A stretch of DNA of 29,786 nt from Chrysophaeum taylorii (lineage: Eukaryota > Sar > Pelagophyceae > Pelagomonadales > Pelagomonadaceae): assembly GCA_029834535.1 (NCBI GenBank), contig JAQMWT010000353.1:1-29786 (forward strand). The letters are read 5' to 3'. A program made the position numbers and the translations under genes. The notes under the pieces were generated by a model. The model was given only the letters and a program-made list of their open reading frames with translations. It did not search any database and was not told the origin of the DNA. Shown piece by piece: positions 1-9,466 of the stretch (positions within the stretch are counted from its first letter, which is position 1; each line of letters begins with the position of its first letter).

Positions 1-316
1 AGTGGTTTTCTCAGATACCCGCCCCTCCTGGCCGGACCAGGGGCCTCAACAACCGGCTCCCAACCCGAACCGCGGGTGAAACCACCACACGCCCGATCTC
101 AGCGTAATACCTGCGCCATCACGAAATCGGACAATCAAAAGAGGGTAATATCAAGAAGACAGCAAGAAAGCAATACAAATGCCCGGTACATTGGGTTCAG
201 TGGAAGCGCAGGTGAGGTGAAGATGACACCCCATAAGTGCAAGGTCAATACCAGAGCAACAATCAGGGTAAGTCATGTGGCAGGCAGGCAAGTGGGGAAT
301 GGGGGTTACTGCCACA
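1..316 (-). repeat. 3' LTR of the Ty3/gypsy element (left, cut by window edge)
   Basis: Matches 8761-9091 almost throughout with small indels. It ends at ttactgccaca, giving the TG...CA terminus in element orientation. The right copy starts tgtagtgg while this one starts at agtgg, so about three bases lie outside the window. Confidence 0.93.
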
Positions 317-331
317 GGAGCCCCCTACTTG
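317..331 (-). promoter_or_regulatory. polypurine tract of the Ty3/gypsy element
   Basis: Read on the minus strand, the bases directly before the 3' LTR are aagtagggggctcc, purine-rich and in the position expected for the plus-strand primer. It is short and interrupted by pyrimidines, so this rests mostly on position. Confidence 0.55.
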
Positions 332-2200
332 AGATGAAGTCGTCCTCGACTTCAAGGGTGACGAAGGTCACGCTCAGAATGGTACGATAAGCTCGTTCAG
401 CTACATCAGCAGGAACTTTGTTGCTGTGGGGACCGAAGTTAGTGACGAGGACATCGATTTCATCCGGGCGAAGATCAGTCACACAGGTTTCAGGCCGCCA
501 TGTTTGGTCGTAGGCGTGAAGCTACCTCCGTCAGGATCTTTGTATTCTGGTCTTAAGCGCTCAGCCAGAGGCTGTAGGATCAAAGACGCGAGGATCATCG
601 CGCGGTCCCAAATCGGTATAGTAGTGAAGCGCAACTGTATCATTGTCGTGGTCATATTCTTCGTAGACTTCGGCAACATAGATACGCTTCTTCCGCGGCG
701 GATCGTCCTTTCACCCTGAAAATCACGAACTTACCATGTTTGAACCGGTCGCGGTCCGAAGGTAAATGCAGAGGGCTGAAGAAGTGTCGATGGTTGGCAC
801 TTTCAAAGGCACAATCTTTGTACAGATACTACAACCGATTCAGCATCATCGTCGTTGACGTCTTGAATTTCGTAAACGACGGGAGGATCTCTAGTAACCA
901 AGTAAGGTCCGCGCCAAATGGGCCGTAGCTTGTGGCGTGTCTTAGGCACGAAACGCAGAACGATCACCTGGGAAAACTGGATGTCAATTTGGTGGGCATC
1001 ATAGTTGAGTTTTGACTCTCCTGTGCTTTCTGGTGAGCTCGTAACGAGACTATAAAATTCAAACTTGTTCTTAAAGTCCACAAAATCTGATGACGTGATT
1101 GCGGTAGATCACGCTGTTCACTCAAAGATGTAATCGGGTGGTAACAGGGTTGCTTGCCAGTACATCATGAAAGGTGAAATCTTCGTTCCCGGAATGTACA
1201 TCCTATGTACATGAATGACACATGGGAGGAAATTCGACCAATCTGGCTGACGCGTTCATCGATCGCAGCTCGCAAGAAGGCTTTGATGAATCGATGACAC
1301 GCTCAGTATGATTACTCAGGGTGATACGGAAGGGTAGTACGATAACGTACGTTGAATTGACGAACAAACGTGCGAAATAACCTGTTCGCGAACTCATTTC
1401 CATTATCCGTGACTATGCACCGTGGGAGACATCCTCAAGTAAAATCTTGTCCACAAACGCGTTAAAATCGAATAGTCGCCGGTGTTGATCAGAGCTAATT
1501 TCAAGAAATGCGATGCTGCATCGTACATTGCGAGTATGTACGTGTACAGGTCAGCGCCGCGCAAGTCCAATCAAATCCATACCTAGACATAGCATCTCCG
1601 ACGCGATTCGGTTGACAGAGCAAGCCATGACGTGCTACATGGTGGATCGAATCTTCTGGCAAATAATGCAGGCGACGACTCATAAACTGATGATGAGACG
1701 TTTGGCCACCAATACCGTTCTAAGATTTGATTCGCTGTGGAGTCTCGTCCTACATGGCGCCGAACAATCCCGGTGATGCATGGCGATCACACGCTGCATA
1801 GACTGAGGGACCACAATAAGACGTTGAGACGCTGAATCATCGACCTTATACAACACGGTCATCAACCTCATATGGCGGATGACTGCTCGTCTTGATCTTT
1901 CTGTTCAGAGTCGAGATTTCGTCTGATGCGCTTGCATGTTTCATCCTCAGCTTTTCTTTCGCTATCTCATCGAGTGATCTCATCCTCCGCTTGATCCGCA
2001 AAAGGGAGACGTTCGACGGAGTCAACTGGCTCAGACTCGTACGAGAATTGAGGCGGTTGTACGTTCTGTCGCGTACTAACTGCTACCATAGCTGCGGTGG
2101 GTCCGCTGTCCGTCAGCATAGGCATCGTCACCGAAGAGAAGGTGAAGCAAGCTGCCAGGTACATCGGTGGGGATTTGGAAAATCAAAAAGCTTGATCGGT
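332..2200 (-). pseudogene. integrase and C-terminal pol tail, frameshifted remnant
   Basis: Integrase that would join retroelement cDNA to the host chromosome. Pieces in different frames are recognisable: an N-terminal zinc-binding region with MHHRD near 1780 and CIICQK near 1660, the core segment MDLIG near 1570, the second acidic site in VTDNGNEFAN near 1400, and a downstream ...ERV... segment standing where the catalytic Glu is expected. Near 900-930 lies RPIWRGPYLVT, typical of the integrase C-terminal domain. The stretch contains TAG, TAA and TGA stops and at least three frame changes, so it cannot give a functional integrase. Beyond it (about 330-800) are further pol-tail pieces with no clear family; one (YVAEVYEEYDHDNDT) could be a chromatin-reader-like tail, but that is speculation. 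Confidence 0.8.
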
Positions 2201-4060
2201 TCCCCGTCTTCGTCTTTCTCGATCAATTTGTCGATAGGGTTGCGCGACAGACAATCCGGAATACGCATGCCAGGGGAGCTTCCAGGCTTGTATCCGAGCT
2301 CCCGGTCGAACGCAGCAAGCCGCATAGCCCATCGTGCTAACTGTCCAGACGTATGATTCGAATCCCGAAGAAACGTTAAATTACGATGATCCGTCTCTAA
2401 CTTCGTCTGATGACCTTCGATATAAAATCGGAAATTTTCGAGAGCAGAGAGTACTGCGAGGAGTTCCAAGCGCCGAGGATCGTACTTCCTCATCGACTTA
2501 GGCACGGTTCGACTCCAGTACTCGATAACTCTCTCTTCGATTCTTTCTCTTCCATCGTCGTCAACGACTGGTACCTTTTGAAATAGGTAAGCACCCAACC
2601 CATGCGCGGAAGCATCAGTTCGAATGTAAAAAGGTAACGAGTAATCAGGATGATAGACGCCCTTCGAAGTGACAATAGCCTCGATGATGGCATCCCAAGC
2701 TTCCTGACACTCTTTCGTCCACTTGAATTTCACGTCCGGCAACGTCAGTTGTCTTAATGGCTCTGCAACTTTCGCAAAATTCCTTACATAACGCCGGCAA
2801 AAACTTCCCATTCCAAGGAAAGATCGCACTTGCTTCTTAGGGTCAGCATCCGACAAAGTGCCAGGAATTGGCATGTGTCTGATGGCTTCTAAAGACCTTG
2901 GTGATGGAAGAAGTCCGTTCGGGGTAGATAAATGACCCAAAAACTCAATGACTTCTTGCATAAAATGAATCTTCTTGATCTTGGCACTGTACCCTTCAAA
3001 GCGAGATGGGGAATAACTTGCACAAGGCACTGCAAGTGATTCTTGTATCTGCGTGACCGGCGAGAATATCGTCGATATATGCCACGAGATCACGATATAG
3101 CCATTGCGACAAGTCAGTGTTCAACTGCTTGCAAAACAAACTTCCGGCTGGTTTGACTCCCAAAGGTAGACGCATGTAGCTGTACGCTCCCAGAGGACTA
3201 GTGAAGGTGACCACATCTTGTGCATCTAGCGACAATCGTAAATTGTGATAGCCCCAACGAATATCCAAACTGGAACGACAAAACTTGTCGATGAGAAACA
3301 TCAACGCGTCAGCCATGCTCACACTCGGCCAGCTATCATCCTTGAGCAATGCATTGAGGCGCCGTAGGTCGACAGCTGCTCTGTAAGCATTGGAAGTGCC
3401 AGGCTCAGCACCTTTCTTAGGCAACATCAAAATAGGGAACCCCCATGGAGAATTCGCGGGACGAATAACTCCGTCTCGGGTCCACGCTTCAATCTGCATC
3501 CGCAAACATTCAATCTTTTCTTTCGACAACCGATATGGCGAGAGTTTGACGGGAGTCGGGTTCTCTTCTTTGAACCGGAGCGTCACTTCAGGTGAATCAA
3601 CAGGTCTCATCACATCATCGAAAAATGCCCACGAATACGAGATTAAATGCTTCATCATCAGCTTCTCGTCATCATCTAAAGCAGGATGCTCTGTAATACC
3701 CAATTCAGTCATCACCTCTTCGACCTGCGCGACGGTCGGAGGGATGACCTGCATGCTCTCCTGACCCGCTAAATGAGGAGGCATCACCGGTAAAGGTTGA
3801 CCATGTTCGTCGTGAGGCGCGTCCGCCCACGGAACGTCGTACTTATTGAAATACGCTGGTCGCTCTTTCGCGGTGCCTTCTTCTTCAGCAGTTGCGGAGG
3901 GCTGGTTGTCGACTTGGTTGCTCTGCATAACAGCAGTGGCGACGGTGCCCTGCAAAAGATGAAGCCGTCCCAGGCGATGTAACTGAAGGTGGTGGTGGGG
4001 TGGTGGGGGCAGCAGCTGGTGGTGCAGGACTCGCAGGAGAATAGAGTTCATCGGGCGCAA
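2128..4060 (-). pseudogene. reverse transcriptase and RNase H (one frameshift)
   Basis: Copies element RNA into cDNA and removes the RNA strand. The RT part (4060 down to about 3000) contains RPANSPWGFPILMLPKK, VDLRRLN, PLGVKPAG and the catalytic YIDDIL box. The frame is lost near 3000 and resumes in another frame with IEFLGH and the connection region. RNase H follows with FYIRTDASAHGLGAYLFQ (catalytic Asp), an RRLELLAVL segment (catalytic Glu) and LETDHRNL (catalytic Asp). Spacing between the YxDD box and FLGH is normal, so the break looks like a one-base indel and not a deletion. The N-terminal 150 residues are Pro/His-rich linker. Sequence style is clearly Ty3/gypsy. Confidence 0.92.
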
Positions 4061-4097
4061 TATGACACCTCCGTCTAGTTTGTCGAGCTCGTCGTCA

Positions 4098-5063
4098 TCA
4101 AAACCTTCCTCTCCTGAAGGCAGGGCCGATAGCCGGGTGCGTAGATGAGCTGTTCACTATAATGAGCGGGTGACCACCTGTAAATCCCAACGCTGGCCCA
4201 AAACGGTCCCTTAAATTCGGTGGTACACGCGATAATAAAGGCAGGTTCAAGCGAACATTGCACGCAAGTAGGCGTGTGCGCGAGCACAGCAACTCTGGTG
4301 TGATACTATAGAAATCGACAATACGCGGCACATAAAATTGGTGATGCACAAAAGGGATCACTGATGGTTCCTGCTCGAGCGTCCATCGTCCAATCACATA
4401 AGGTGCGTTGCGGAAATGACGCAGGACCCAAGAAGTAATAGTAGCGCCCTTGCGTGCGTCCCTGTAGTGCAAATTGGCAGTCGACCCATAGATACACGGC
4501 GGACTGGCGTGAAAATAAGAATGCTTCCAAAAATCTGAATGTAAATACGACAACACTAAGTCGTATGTACGACGATGAGATTTCCCTAACTCATGCAAAA
4601 CATAGGGACTCTTTGGAAAATTGAGCTCAAAGGTGGCTCGGGCTTGAGGACAAGCATCCAAAGCCAGGACAATGCGAAATGAACTGCCATATAGCTCATT
4701 GCATCGCCGGATACCCAACGTTGATCCTCCAGCGCCAGCAAAGTAGACGACGACAAAGGTGTAGGTGATGGGTATCCAAACCAAGGAGGCGTGCTTAGAT
4801 AGCAGCTCCTTAGCAGTCGCCTCCATCTCCATTTCTGGTGTTTTTTTCACTTCTTCATCTGGAGGTGGCTGAGGAGGAGGTCTGTCACTCAAGACATCCT
4901 CCTCGACTTCATCGTCGTCAACAGCAGCCGTAAGAGTTGCATGACACACGTCATCAGTGGCTTCTAGCTGCATGTTGACACATCCTTCATGCGGCATGAT
5001 CTCGCCTTCGTGCTCGTCACGTACGCGAAATGAGGGATGATATCTTCCTCGTCTGCAGGGCAT
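4098..5063 (-). CDS. DNA cytosine-5 methyltransferase domain within Ty3/gypsy pol
   Basis: An uninterrupted 321-residue frame between the protease region and RT. Residues 1-90 are acidic, Pro-rich linker. From residue 104 the C5-methyltransferase motifs follow in order: motif I FAGAGG (108-113) for AdoMet binding, an acidic strand end ALDACPQAR (134-142), motif IV ASPPC with catalytic Cys190, motif VI LEQ with the expected Glu230 (EQ in place of the usual ENV), motif VIII SRTR (261-264), and FTGGHPLII (294-302), which resembles motif IX. The gap between VIII and IX is only about 30 residues, so the target-recognition domain is very short or absent, and I see no motif X. The PPC-x-STAN style resembles phage- and virus-type enzymes more than host DNMT1/3. 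It ends at two consecutive TGA codons. It was probably part of the polyprotein, since the next frame opens at once with acidic residues. Fold assignment is firm; activity is not established. Confidence 0.85.
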   Translation of the reverse strand: MPCRRGRYHPSFRVRDEHEGEIMPHEGCVNMQLEATDDVCHATLTAAVDDDEVEEDVLSDRPPPQPPPDEEVKKTPEMEMEATAKELLSKHASLVWIPITYTFVVVYFAGAGGSTLGIRRCNELYGSSFRIVLALDACPQARATFELNFPKSPYVLHELGKSHRRTYDLVLSYLHSDFWKHSYFHASPPCIYGSTANLHYRDARKGATITSWVLRHFRNAPYVIGRWTLEQEPSVIPFVHHQFYVPRIVDFYSITPELLCSRTRLLACNVRLNLPLLSRVPPNLRDRFGPALGFTGGHPLIIVNSSSTHPAIGPAFRRGRF

Positions 5064-6220
5064 TTAAGTTGGTCTTCCGCTTTTTCAGCAGTCTGATCAC
5101 CGGGAGGAACGTGATGGTGACTCGCTCTGATACGAATAGAGCGCAGTAGACTGTCATAACTCCACGGTTTACCAACTGGCGTCCAAGTTTGGATATTTCC
5201 GTATTGCACAGCAAGCTTAGCTGGGGACATCTGCACTACCTGCGGAGTCGCATCGAATGCATCATTGTAAGGACAATTCCATGCTGGTCTTGTGGCGAGG
5301 CGGAAGTCCGATTCTTGAGAACTCCAATGGTCACTTCAGAACGCCGAAAAATAGCTCTCTGTCGCATAATCCAAAATCGTACCCAAGAGTCGTAATTCTC
5401 GTGCTCCTAATAGTAATTGCCCATTCGTTTGACCAACGAAGAACATGAGCAGCATGGATGTCGTTGGCACCAAGGAGATCCGGAGAATGACCCATTCTCG
5501 AATAGCAGCTCCCGAACCTCCTGACCCATTTAGAGTACGAATCGTAGGGAGTGGCTGACGATAGATGATTTTGCCGTCACGATCAAGTTTGCGATACAAG
5601 CGGTGATCGATGTAGGGGGAATCAGCCATGCCATCCAAACCGGCAGCGATGATGGAATATTTCGAACCATCTAGCGAAGAGATAGCCACAGGCACATACG
5701 TCAAAGAGGCGGATCTCGTGCCATCGTACCTTTCGGCTTTATTTTCACGATGGTCGGGATCCTGAGTGGTATTCAACGCAGTCTGAGGGCAGAAACTCTC
5801 GAAATCCGAAGAGATGGAAGGGTGAGCGGCATAACGCTCGGCGCAGTCGTCCCTCGGTGGCACTATATCCATAGCAACCAAGGTATCTTGTCCCACACGA
5901 ACAATCGTATACCCCAATTCGTCACGATTATCTTCGTCTTCCGAGTGAACTCTAGATGCAACTCCAGTCACTTCGGTACTTTGCTCCTGCTCCTCCACCC
6001 ATGCATCTTCAGTGATGACCAAAAAGGAAGGAGGTTCCATGGGGTCACCAGGGGAATAGCCTTCTGCAGAGAAGCTATCATCATCGCCCCCAAACTCGTC
6101 ATCGTCATACACGTTGCCCTCCATGAGCTCAGAATATTGCACAGTGCAGTAGTCCGCTCGCTTAGTGTCATCCTGATCTTCGCCAAGCACTTCAAGGCAC
6201 TGAGCGGTACACCATCATTG
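4964..6220 (-). pseudogene. protease-like region and linker at the start of pol
   Basis: Opens in the -1 frame relative to gag, overlapping it over about 6220-5968. An acidic N-terminal part (DDDEFGGDDD) precedes a retropepsin-like segment near 5640-5350. The position of the D-S/T-G-A loop is occupied by LDGMADS, so the catalytic triad is not canonical. Later residues (GQLLLGARELRLLGTILDY) fit the end of an LTR-element protease. The frame meets one TGA at 5336-5338, then stays open to 4964 through a His/Pro-rich linker that overlaps the start of the methyltransferase frame. The protease call rests on position and weak similarity. Confidence 0.55.
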
Positions 6221-8332
6221 CGCTGGCTAGGGTTCGCTCTCTGAGAATGATGCCCTCTACCCAGTGGAGCCGTCTGCTGTGCCTGATGAATCAAGTTCAT
6301 CGTGTTGAGAGCCGTAGTCAGATCCTCCAGCCGCACCGAGGTCTGAGCGGTCCGCTGCACTGCGGGCTGCCTTCGGACCACCTGCTGTTGAGAGCCTGCA
6401 ACCAAACGCTGTTGAGTGCCTGCAACCAGCTGCTGTTGACCTGCACCCGGCACCTGTGCTGCTGTGTAGACCACCTGCGGCTGTTGCACAACGCGCGGCG
6501 CTAGCTGAGTCACTGAAGCCTGTCCTGCTGCAGCTAAAAGCGTCCGTCGGTATTGCTCCTGTCCCTCTGGCGTTGCTGGAAAACCCGCATTCGTCAACGT
6601 CTGAGCAGCACGCCTCTTCCTCGAGGGATTGTCCGACACAGGACACGCACCATTGTCGTGGTTAAAACTACCATACCGGCCGCAACTGAGGCACGTCGTA
6701 ATTGCTTGACGCGTATGGTTATCTATCCCCTGTGGTAGCCAGGTTCCAACTCCCGAGTCAGTAACATAACCAACTCGTTGGACTGGCTGCGACTGCTGCA
6801 TCTGCTGCTGCTGCTCTCTCCTCATCCGTGTTGCGCGCTCCTTTCCCTTCTCCTTCTTAATCGCCTCTTCGATGTTGGCAGTAGGGTTGGCTTCCAGAAT
6901 CTTGGAAATCTGGATGGTCAATTGAATGACATCGTTGAGGGTGAGAGTAGATGCTTTCATATGCGGTAATGCCTGAGCAAGTTCGACGCTCGTCCGCAAG
7001 CGCTCAGAATTGAGCCCAGCAATGAAGTGCGAACGGAACGCAGCAGGATCAGTATCACGACCCGACATTGCTCGTCACTGGCCGAATTTCTGCACCCATC
7101 GCGCAATATACTTATTCAATGACAAATTTCCCTGCCGTAAATTGAACCATTCACGTTCAAGCTCCTCAGCCGTAGCCCGAGGTGGACAAGGAAGCTTCGT
7201 CGTCTCTTGCATAGCATCCAGACAGTCCTCATCATGCTGGCGCAACTCTTTCAGTGTGATGGTCCCATCCTTGTATTGTTTCCACATCTGCGGCCGTTCA
7301 GCTTCGCATTTGCGATAAGCTTCCATAGGGGGGAGTTGATACTCGCCTCCAATCACGTTCATCGCTATTGAGGGTTTATCAATCTTGCCTTCCATCATAC
7401 GCCGCAATTGCATCCACCACGCGTCCACCTCATCACGGTCCTTAGTAATTTGCCCAGTGAGATTCGAAAACGTGATACGTGTCATACCAGGAGCTCCCTT
7501 CTTGACATGAAGTATATCTTCTTCGTCACGAGGACGCGCCGAACCGGGGTCAGTATGATGGTGCGGGGTAGGCTCCGGTCGACTTCGCGGTGGCTGATCA
7601 TCGGTCAGTGCCGATACAGCGTCATCATCGTCGGGCGTAACACGAGTCGCATCCGGAGAGGTTGGCCGTGCCTCTCGAGCATGCGCCCGCATGGATTCCT
7701 CCACCATTCGTCGAAGTCAATCGTTGTCGATCCGCTTCCGCTCCACTTCTGAGCGTTGTTGTTGAGCGTCGCGGCGGGTGCTCTCAAGTTCACGTATGAC
7801 TTGCTCGATGCGACTGGTACATCTCGAATCGTTCGGCGATGGTCTGCAGAACCTCGGGGTCGACACCCACGCGAAAATCTGTCACTCTCGTATTCGCAGA
7901 TGGTGGCCTAGAAGGTGCACTTTCCTCAGGTCCATGCATCGCCGTAAACGGTCCGGGTTCCGCTCGAGATGACTCCGTAGTATTCATCGCACGTTCGTAG
8001 GGTCGTGCGTACGGGACCGTCGGCTCACCCGGTCTTGAAGTTGCGTCTGGCGCAACCGTAGCTCCCCTTTCGCCGGCGCGTGGATCCGGAAGGACGACCA
8101 CGCTGGGGGGGCTGTCGATGCTATCAGATGATCTTGCCTCTCTTACGATGCCGCCTTCCTCGGCTTCCGGCCGTTGAAAGGGCGCACTGAATGGTGTTCT
8201 TCCAATAGACGCAAGGCACTGAATCGTTGCAGACGCTCCTGTGCGCCCCGAAACCACGGCGGTCGTTCTGTCATTGGCCTCTCTGCCATGACCGCGCTTT
8301 GCCCGGATAACAGGCTTAATCCGAACGCTCAC
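5968..8332 (-). pseudogene. gag polyprotein with zinc knuckle, broken
   Basis: Structural protein of the retroelement particle. The first part (8332-7790) is Pro/Ser-rich and has no ATG at its head; its frame stays open upstream to about 8413. After a frame change near 7800 comes a Gln/Arg-rich coiled-coil-like stretch, a TGA at 7717-7719, an Asp-rich linker and the capsid-like region (WWMQLRRMMEGK, FNLRQGNLSLNKYIARWVQKF). A second TGA at 7075-7077 is followed in the same frame by AAFRSHFIAGLN, so the domain continues across it. The nucleocapsid zinc knuckle is CLSCGRYGSFNHDNGAC (C-x2-C-x8-H-x4-C), with a longer loop than the usual x4. A Gln-rich tail (QQQ tracts, 6250-6500) follows. Confidence 0.85.
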
Positions 8333-8737
8333 AACTCGTTTGTTGCACTCTTTTTTCGTCAGACGACAATTGCCGGCAGCCGTCTGACTGCGCGCTGTAC
8401 CGGTGCGCTGGACTTACGGAAGTATTTGCCTTGCGCGTGAAGACTATGGACGGCCTTCCCGGTGCTGTCGCTCGCCGTCAGGGAGGTGGTCTGCCTCGCG
8501 CGAGCTAAGTTAGGTCTTACTCTGTCTTTGCCTGGTTAGGTCTTACGATGCTTTGCCTGGTTGAGTCGCAGTGACTCCGCTCCCCGTTCGATCCGAATCA
8601 CGTAAAATGAACCCTGCAGTAGTACCCGTGATCCCCTGGATCTTCACCCACAAATGCGTCGGCTTCGCACTCACTCGACCGTTACGAACCGACTCGCCGC
8701 CGAAAAACAGGAGATCGATAGTCCGGGAGTTGGACTA
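8333..8737 (-). other. untranslated leader between PBS and gag
   Basis: No convincing coding. Near 8507-8565 a 25-base unit with gttaggtcttac and ctttgcctg occurs twice in tandem. A perfect stem-loop next to the primer binding site is listed separately. Confidence 0.5.
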
Positions 8738-8742
8738 TCGAT
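8714..8742. repeat. perfect 11-bp stem, 7-nt loop beside the PBS
   Basis: ATCGATAGTCC (8714-8724) and its exact reverse complement GGACTATCGAT (8732-8742) enclose the loop GGGAGTT. The 3' arm overlaps the first five bases of the tRNA-like segment, so in element RNA the hairpin would compete with the distal end of primer annealing. It could act as a packaging or dimerisation hairpin; that is inference. Confidence 0.7.
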
Positions 8743-8759
8743 TCCCGTTTCGGAGACCA
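8738..8759 (-). promoter_or_regulatory. primer binding site, 22 nt, matching a tRNA 3' half ending CCA
   Basis: The plus strand here reads like a tRNA 3' end: T-loop TCGATT, T-stem CCCGT, acceptor TTCGGAG, discriminator A, then CCA, followed by one spacer base and the LTR. The implied acceptor pair C1-G72 with A73 is the eukaryotic tRNA-Tyr identity pattern, so tRNA-Tyr is the best guess. The match extends into the T-loop (B-box-like), longer than the usual 12-18 nt. Confidence 0.7.
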
Positions 8760-8760
8760 C

Positions 8761-9091
8761 TGTAGTGGTTTTCTCAGATACCGCCCCTCCTGGCCGGACC
8801 AGGGGCTTCAACAGCCCTTTCTCCCAACCCGAACCGCGGGCGAAACCACCACACGCCCGATCTCAGCGTAATACCTCACGCCATCACGAAATCCGATAAG
8901 CAAAAGAGGGTAATATCAAGAAGACAGCAAGGAAGCAATACAAACGCCTGGTACATTGGGTTCAGTGGAAGCGCAGGTGAGGGTGTCAAGATGACACCTC
9001 CCCCCATAAGTGCAAGGTCAATACTAGAGCAACAATCAGGGTAAGTCAGGTGGCAGGCAGGCAAGTGGGGGGAATGGGCGTTACTGCCACA
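8761..9091 (-). repeat. 5' LTR of the Ty3/gypsy element (right, complete)
   Basis: A 331-bp repeat bounded by TG...CA (tgtagtgg...gccaca), homologous to 1-316. As the 5' LTR it should hold the element's promoter; I cannot point to a TATA box with confidence. Confidence 0.93.
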
Positions 9092-9110
9092 CCTTCAAGC
9101 ACCCGCACGC

Positions 9111-9196
9111 ACCCCCCCAACCGCTGTCGACCTTTAAAAACCCCCAAGCCCCCGACGCACACCCCCACTTTAAGTTGTCGACCTTTAAAAACCCTC
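9111..9196. repeat. duplicated GTCGACCTTTAAAAAC motif upstream of the 867-aa gene
   Basis: The motif gtcgacctttaaaaac occurs twice about 47 bases apart (near 9126 and 9175), each after a C-rich run. A close relative, gtcgacatttaaa, ends all three tails of the endonuclease-type retroelement (21350, 21478, 29659). Here it could be a TATA-like promoter (TTTAAAAA) about 280 bases before the ATG, or the remains of such a tail. The rest of 9197-9466 shows no second gene. Confidence 0.5.
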
Positions 9197-9466
9197 ATCC
9201 CTCCGTATGAAGAGGCGACGGATGGTCATGGTGTCTTGGGGCGAGGAGTGTTGGGCCCCGCGCCAACTGGAAGCGTAGCCTGCAGCGCATGTACCCTCTC
9301 AGTTCCGCGCTTGCGTCGTCGTCGACCCACGAGCCGAGCGCGTGAGTTGATTTCACATTCGCGACCACTAGAACCGACACTCGGTCGGTCGAGTTTTTTT
9401 CCTCGAGAACCCGCTTCGGGCCGACGAATTGTGGCTGAAAAGCCCTTAAGTCATTCCGAAAGCACG

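Larger units (their letters stand above)
1..9091 (-). mobile_element. Ty3/gypsy LTR retrotransposon carrying a C5-methyltransferase domain
   Basis: A near-complete element on the minus strand. Two homologous direct repeats (1-316 and 8761-9091) flank, in element order, a tRNA-type primer binding site, gag with a zinc knuckle, a protease-like segment, a cytosine-5 DNA methyltransferase domain, reverse transcriptase, RNase H, integrase and a purine-rich tract. The order RT-RNase H-integrase is diagnostic of Ty3/gypsy. The two LTRs differ by several substitutions and small indels, and the internal region carries frameshifts and stops, so this copy is old and probably not autonomous. The base after the right LTR begins ccttc, the candidate target duplication; its partner lies outside the window. 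Confidence 0.93.

Noticed and set aside
5336..7719. TGA reassigned to tryptophan in this organism
   Set aside because: The Nudix gene and several remnants end naturally with TGA, and the same retroelement also carries TAG and TAA stops. Decay is simpler.
8738..8759. A complete tRNA gene at the LTR edge
   Set aside because: Only the 3' end is present; no D-arm or anticodon arm precedes it, and the position fits a primer binding site.
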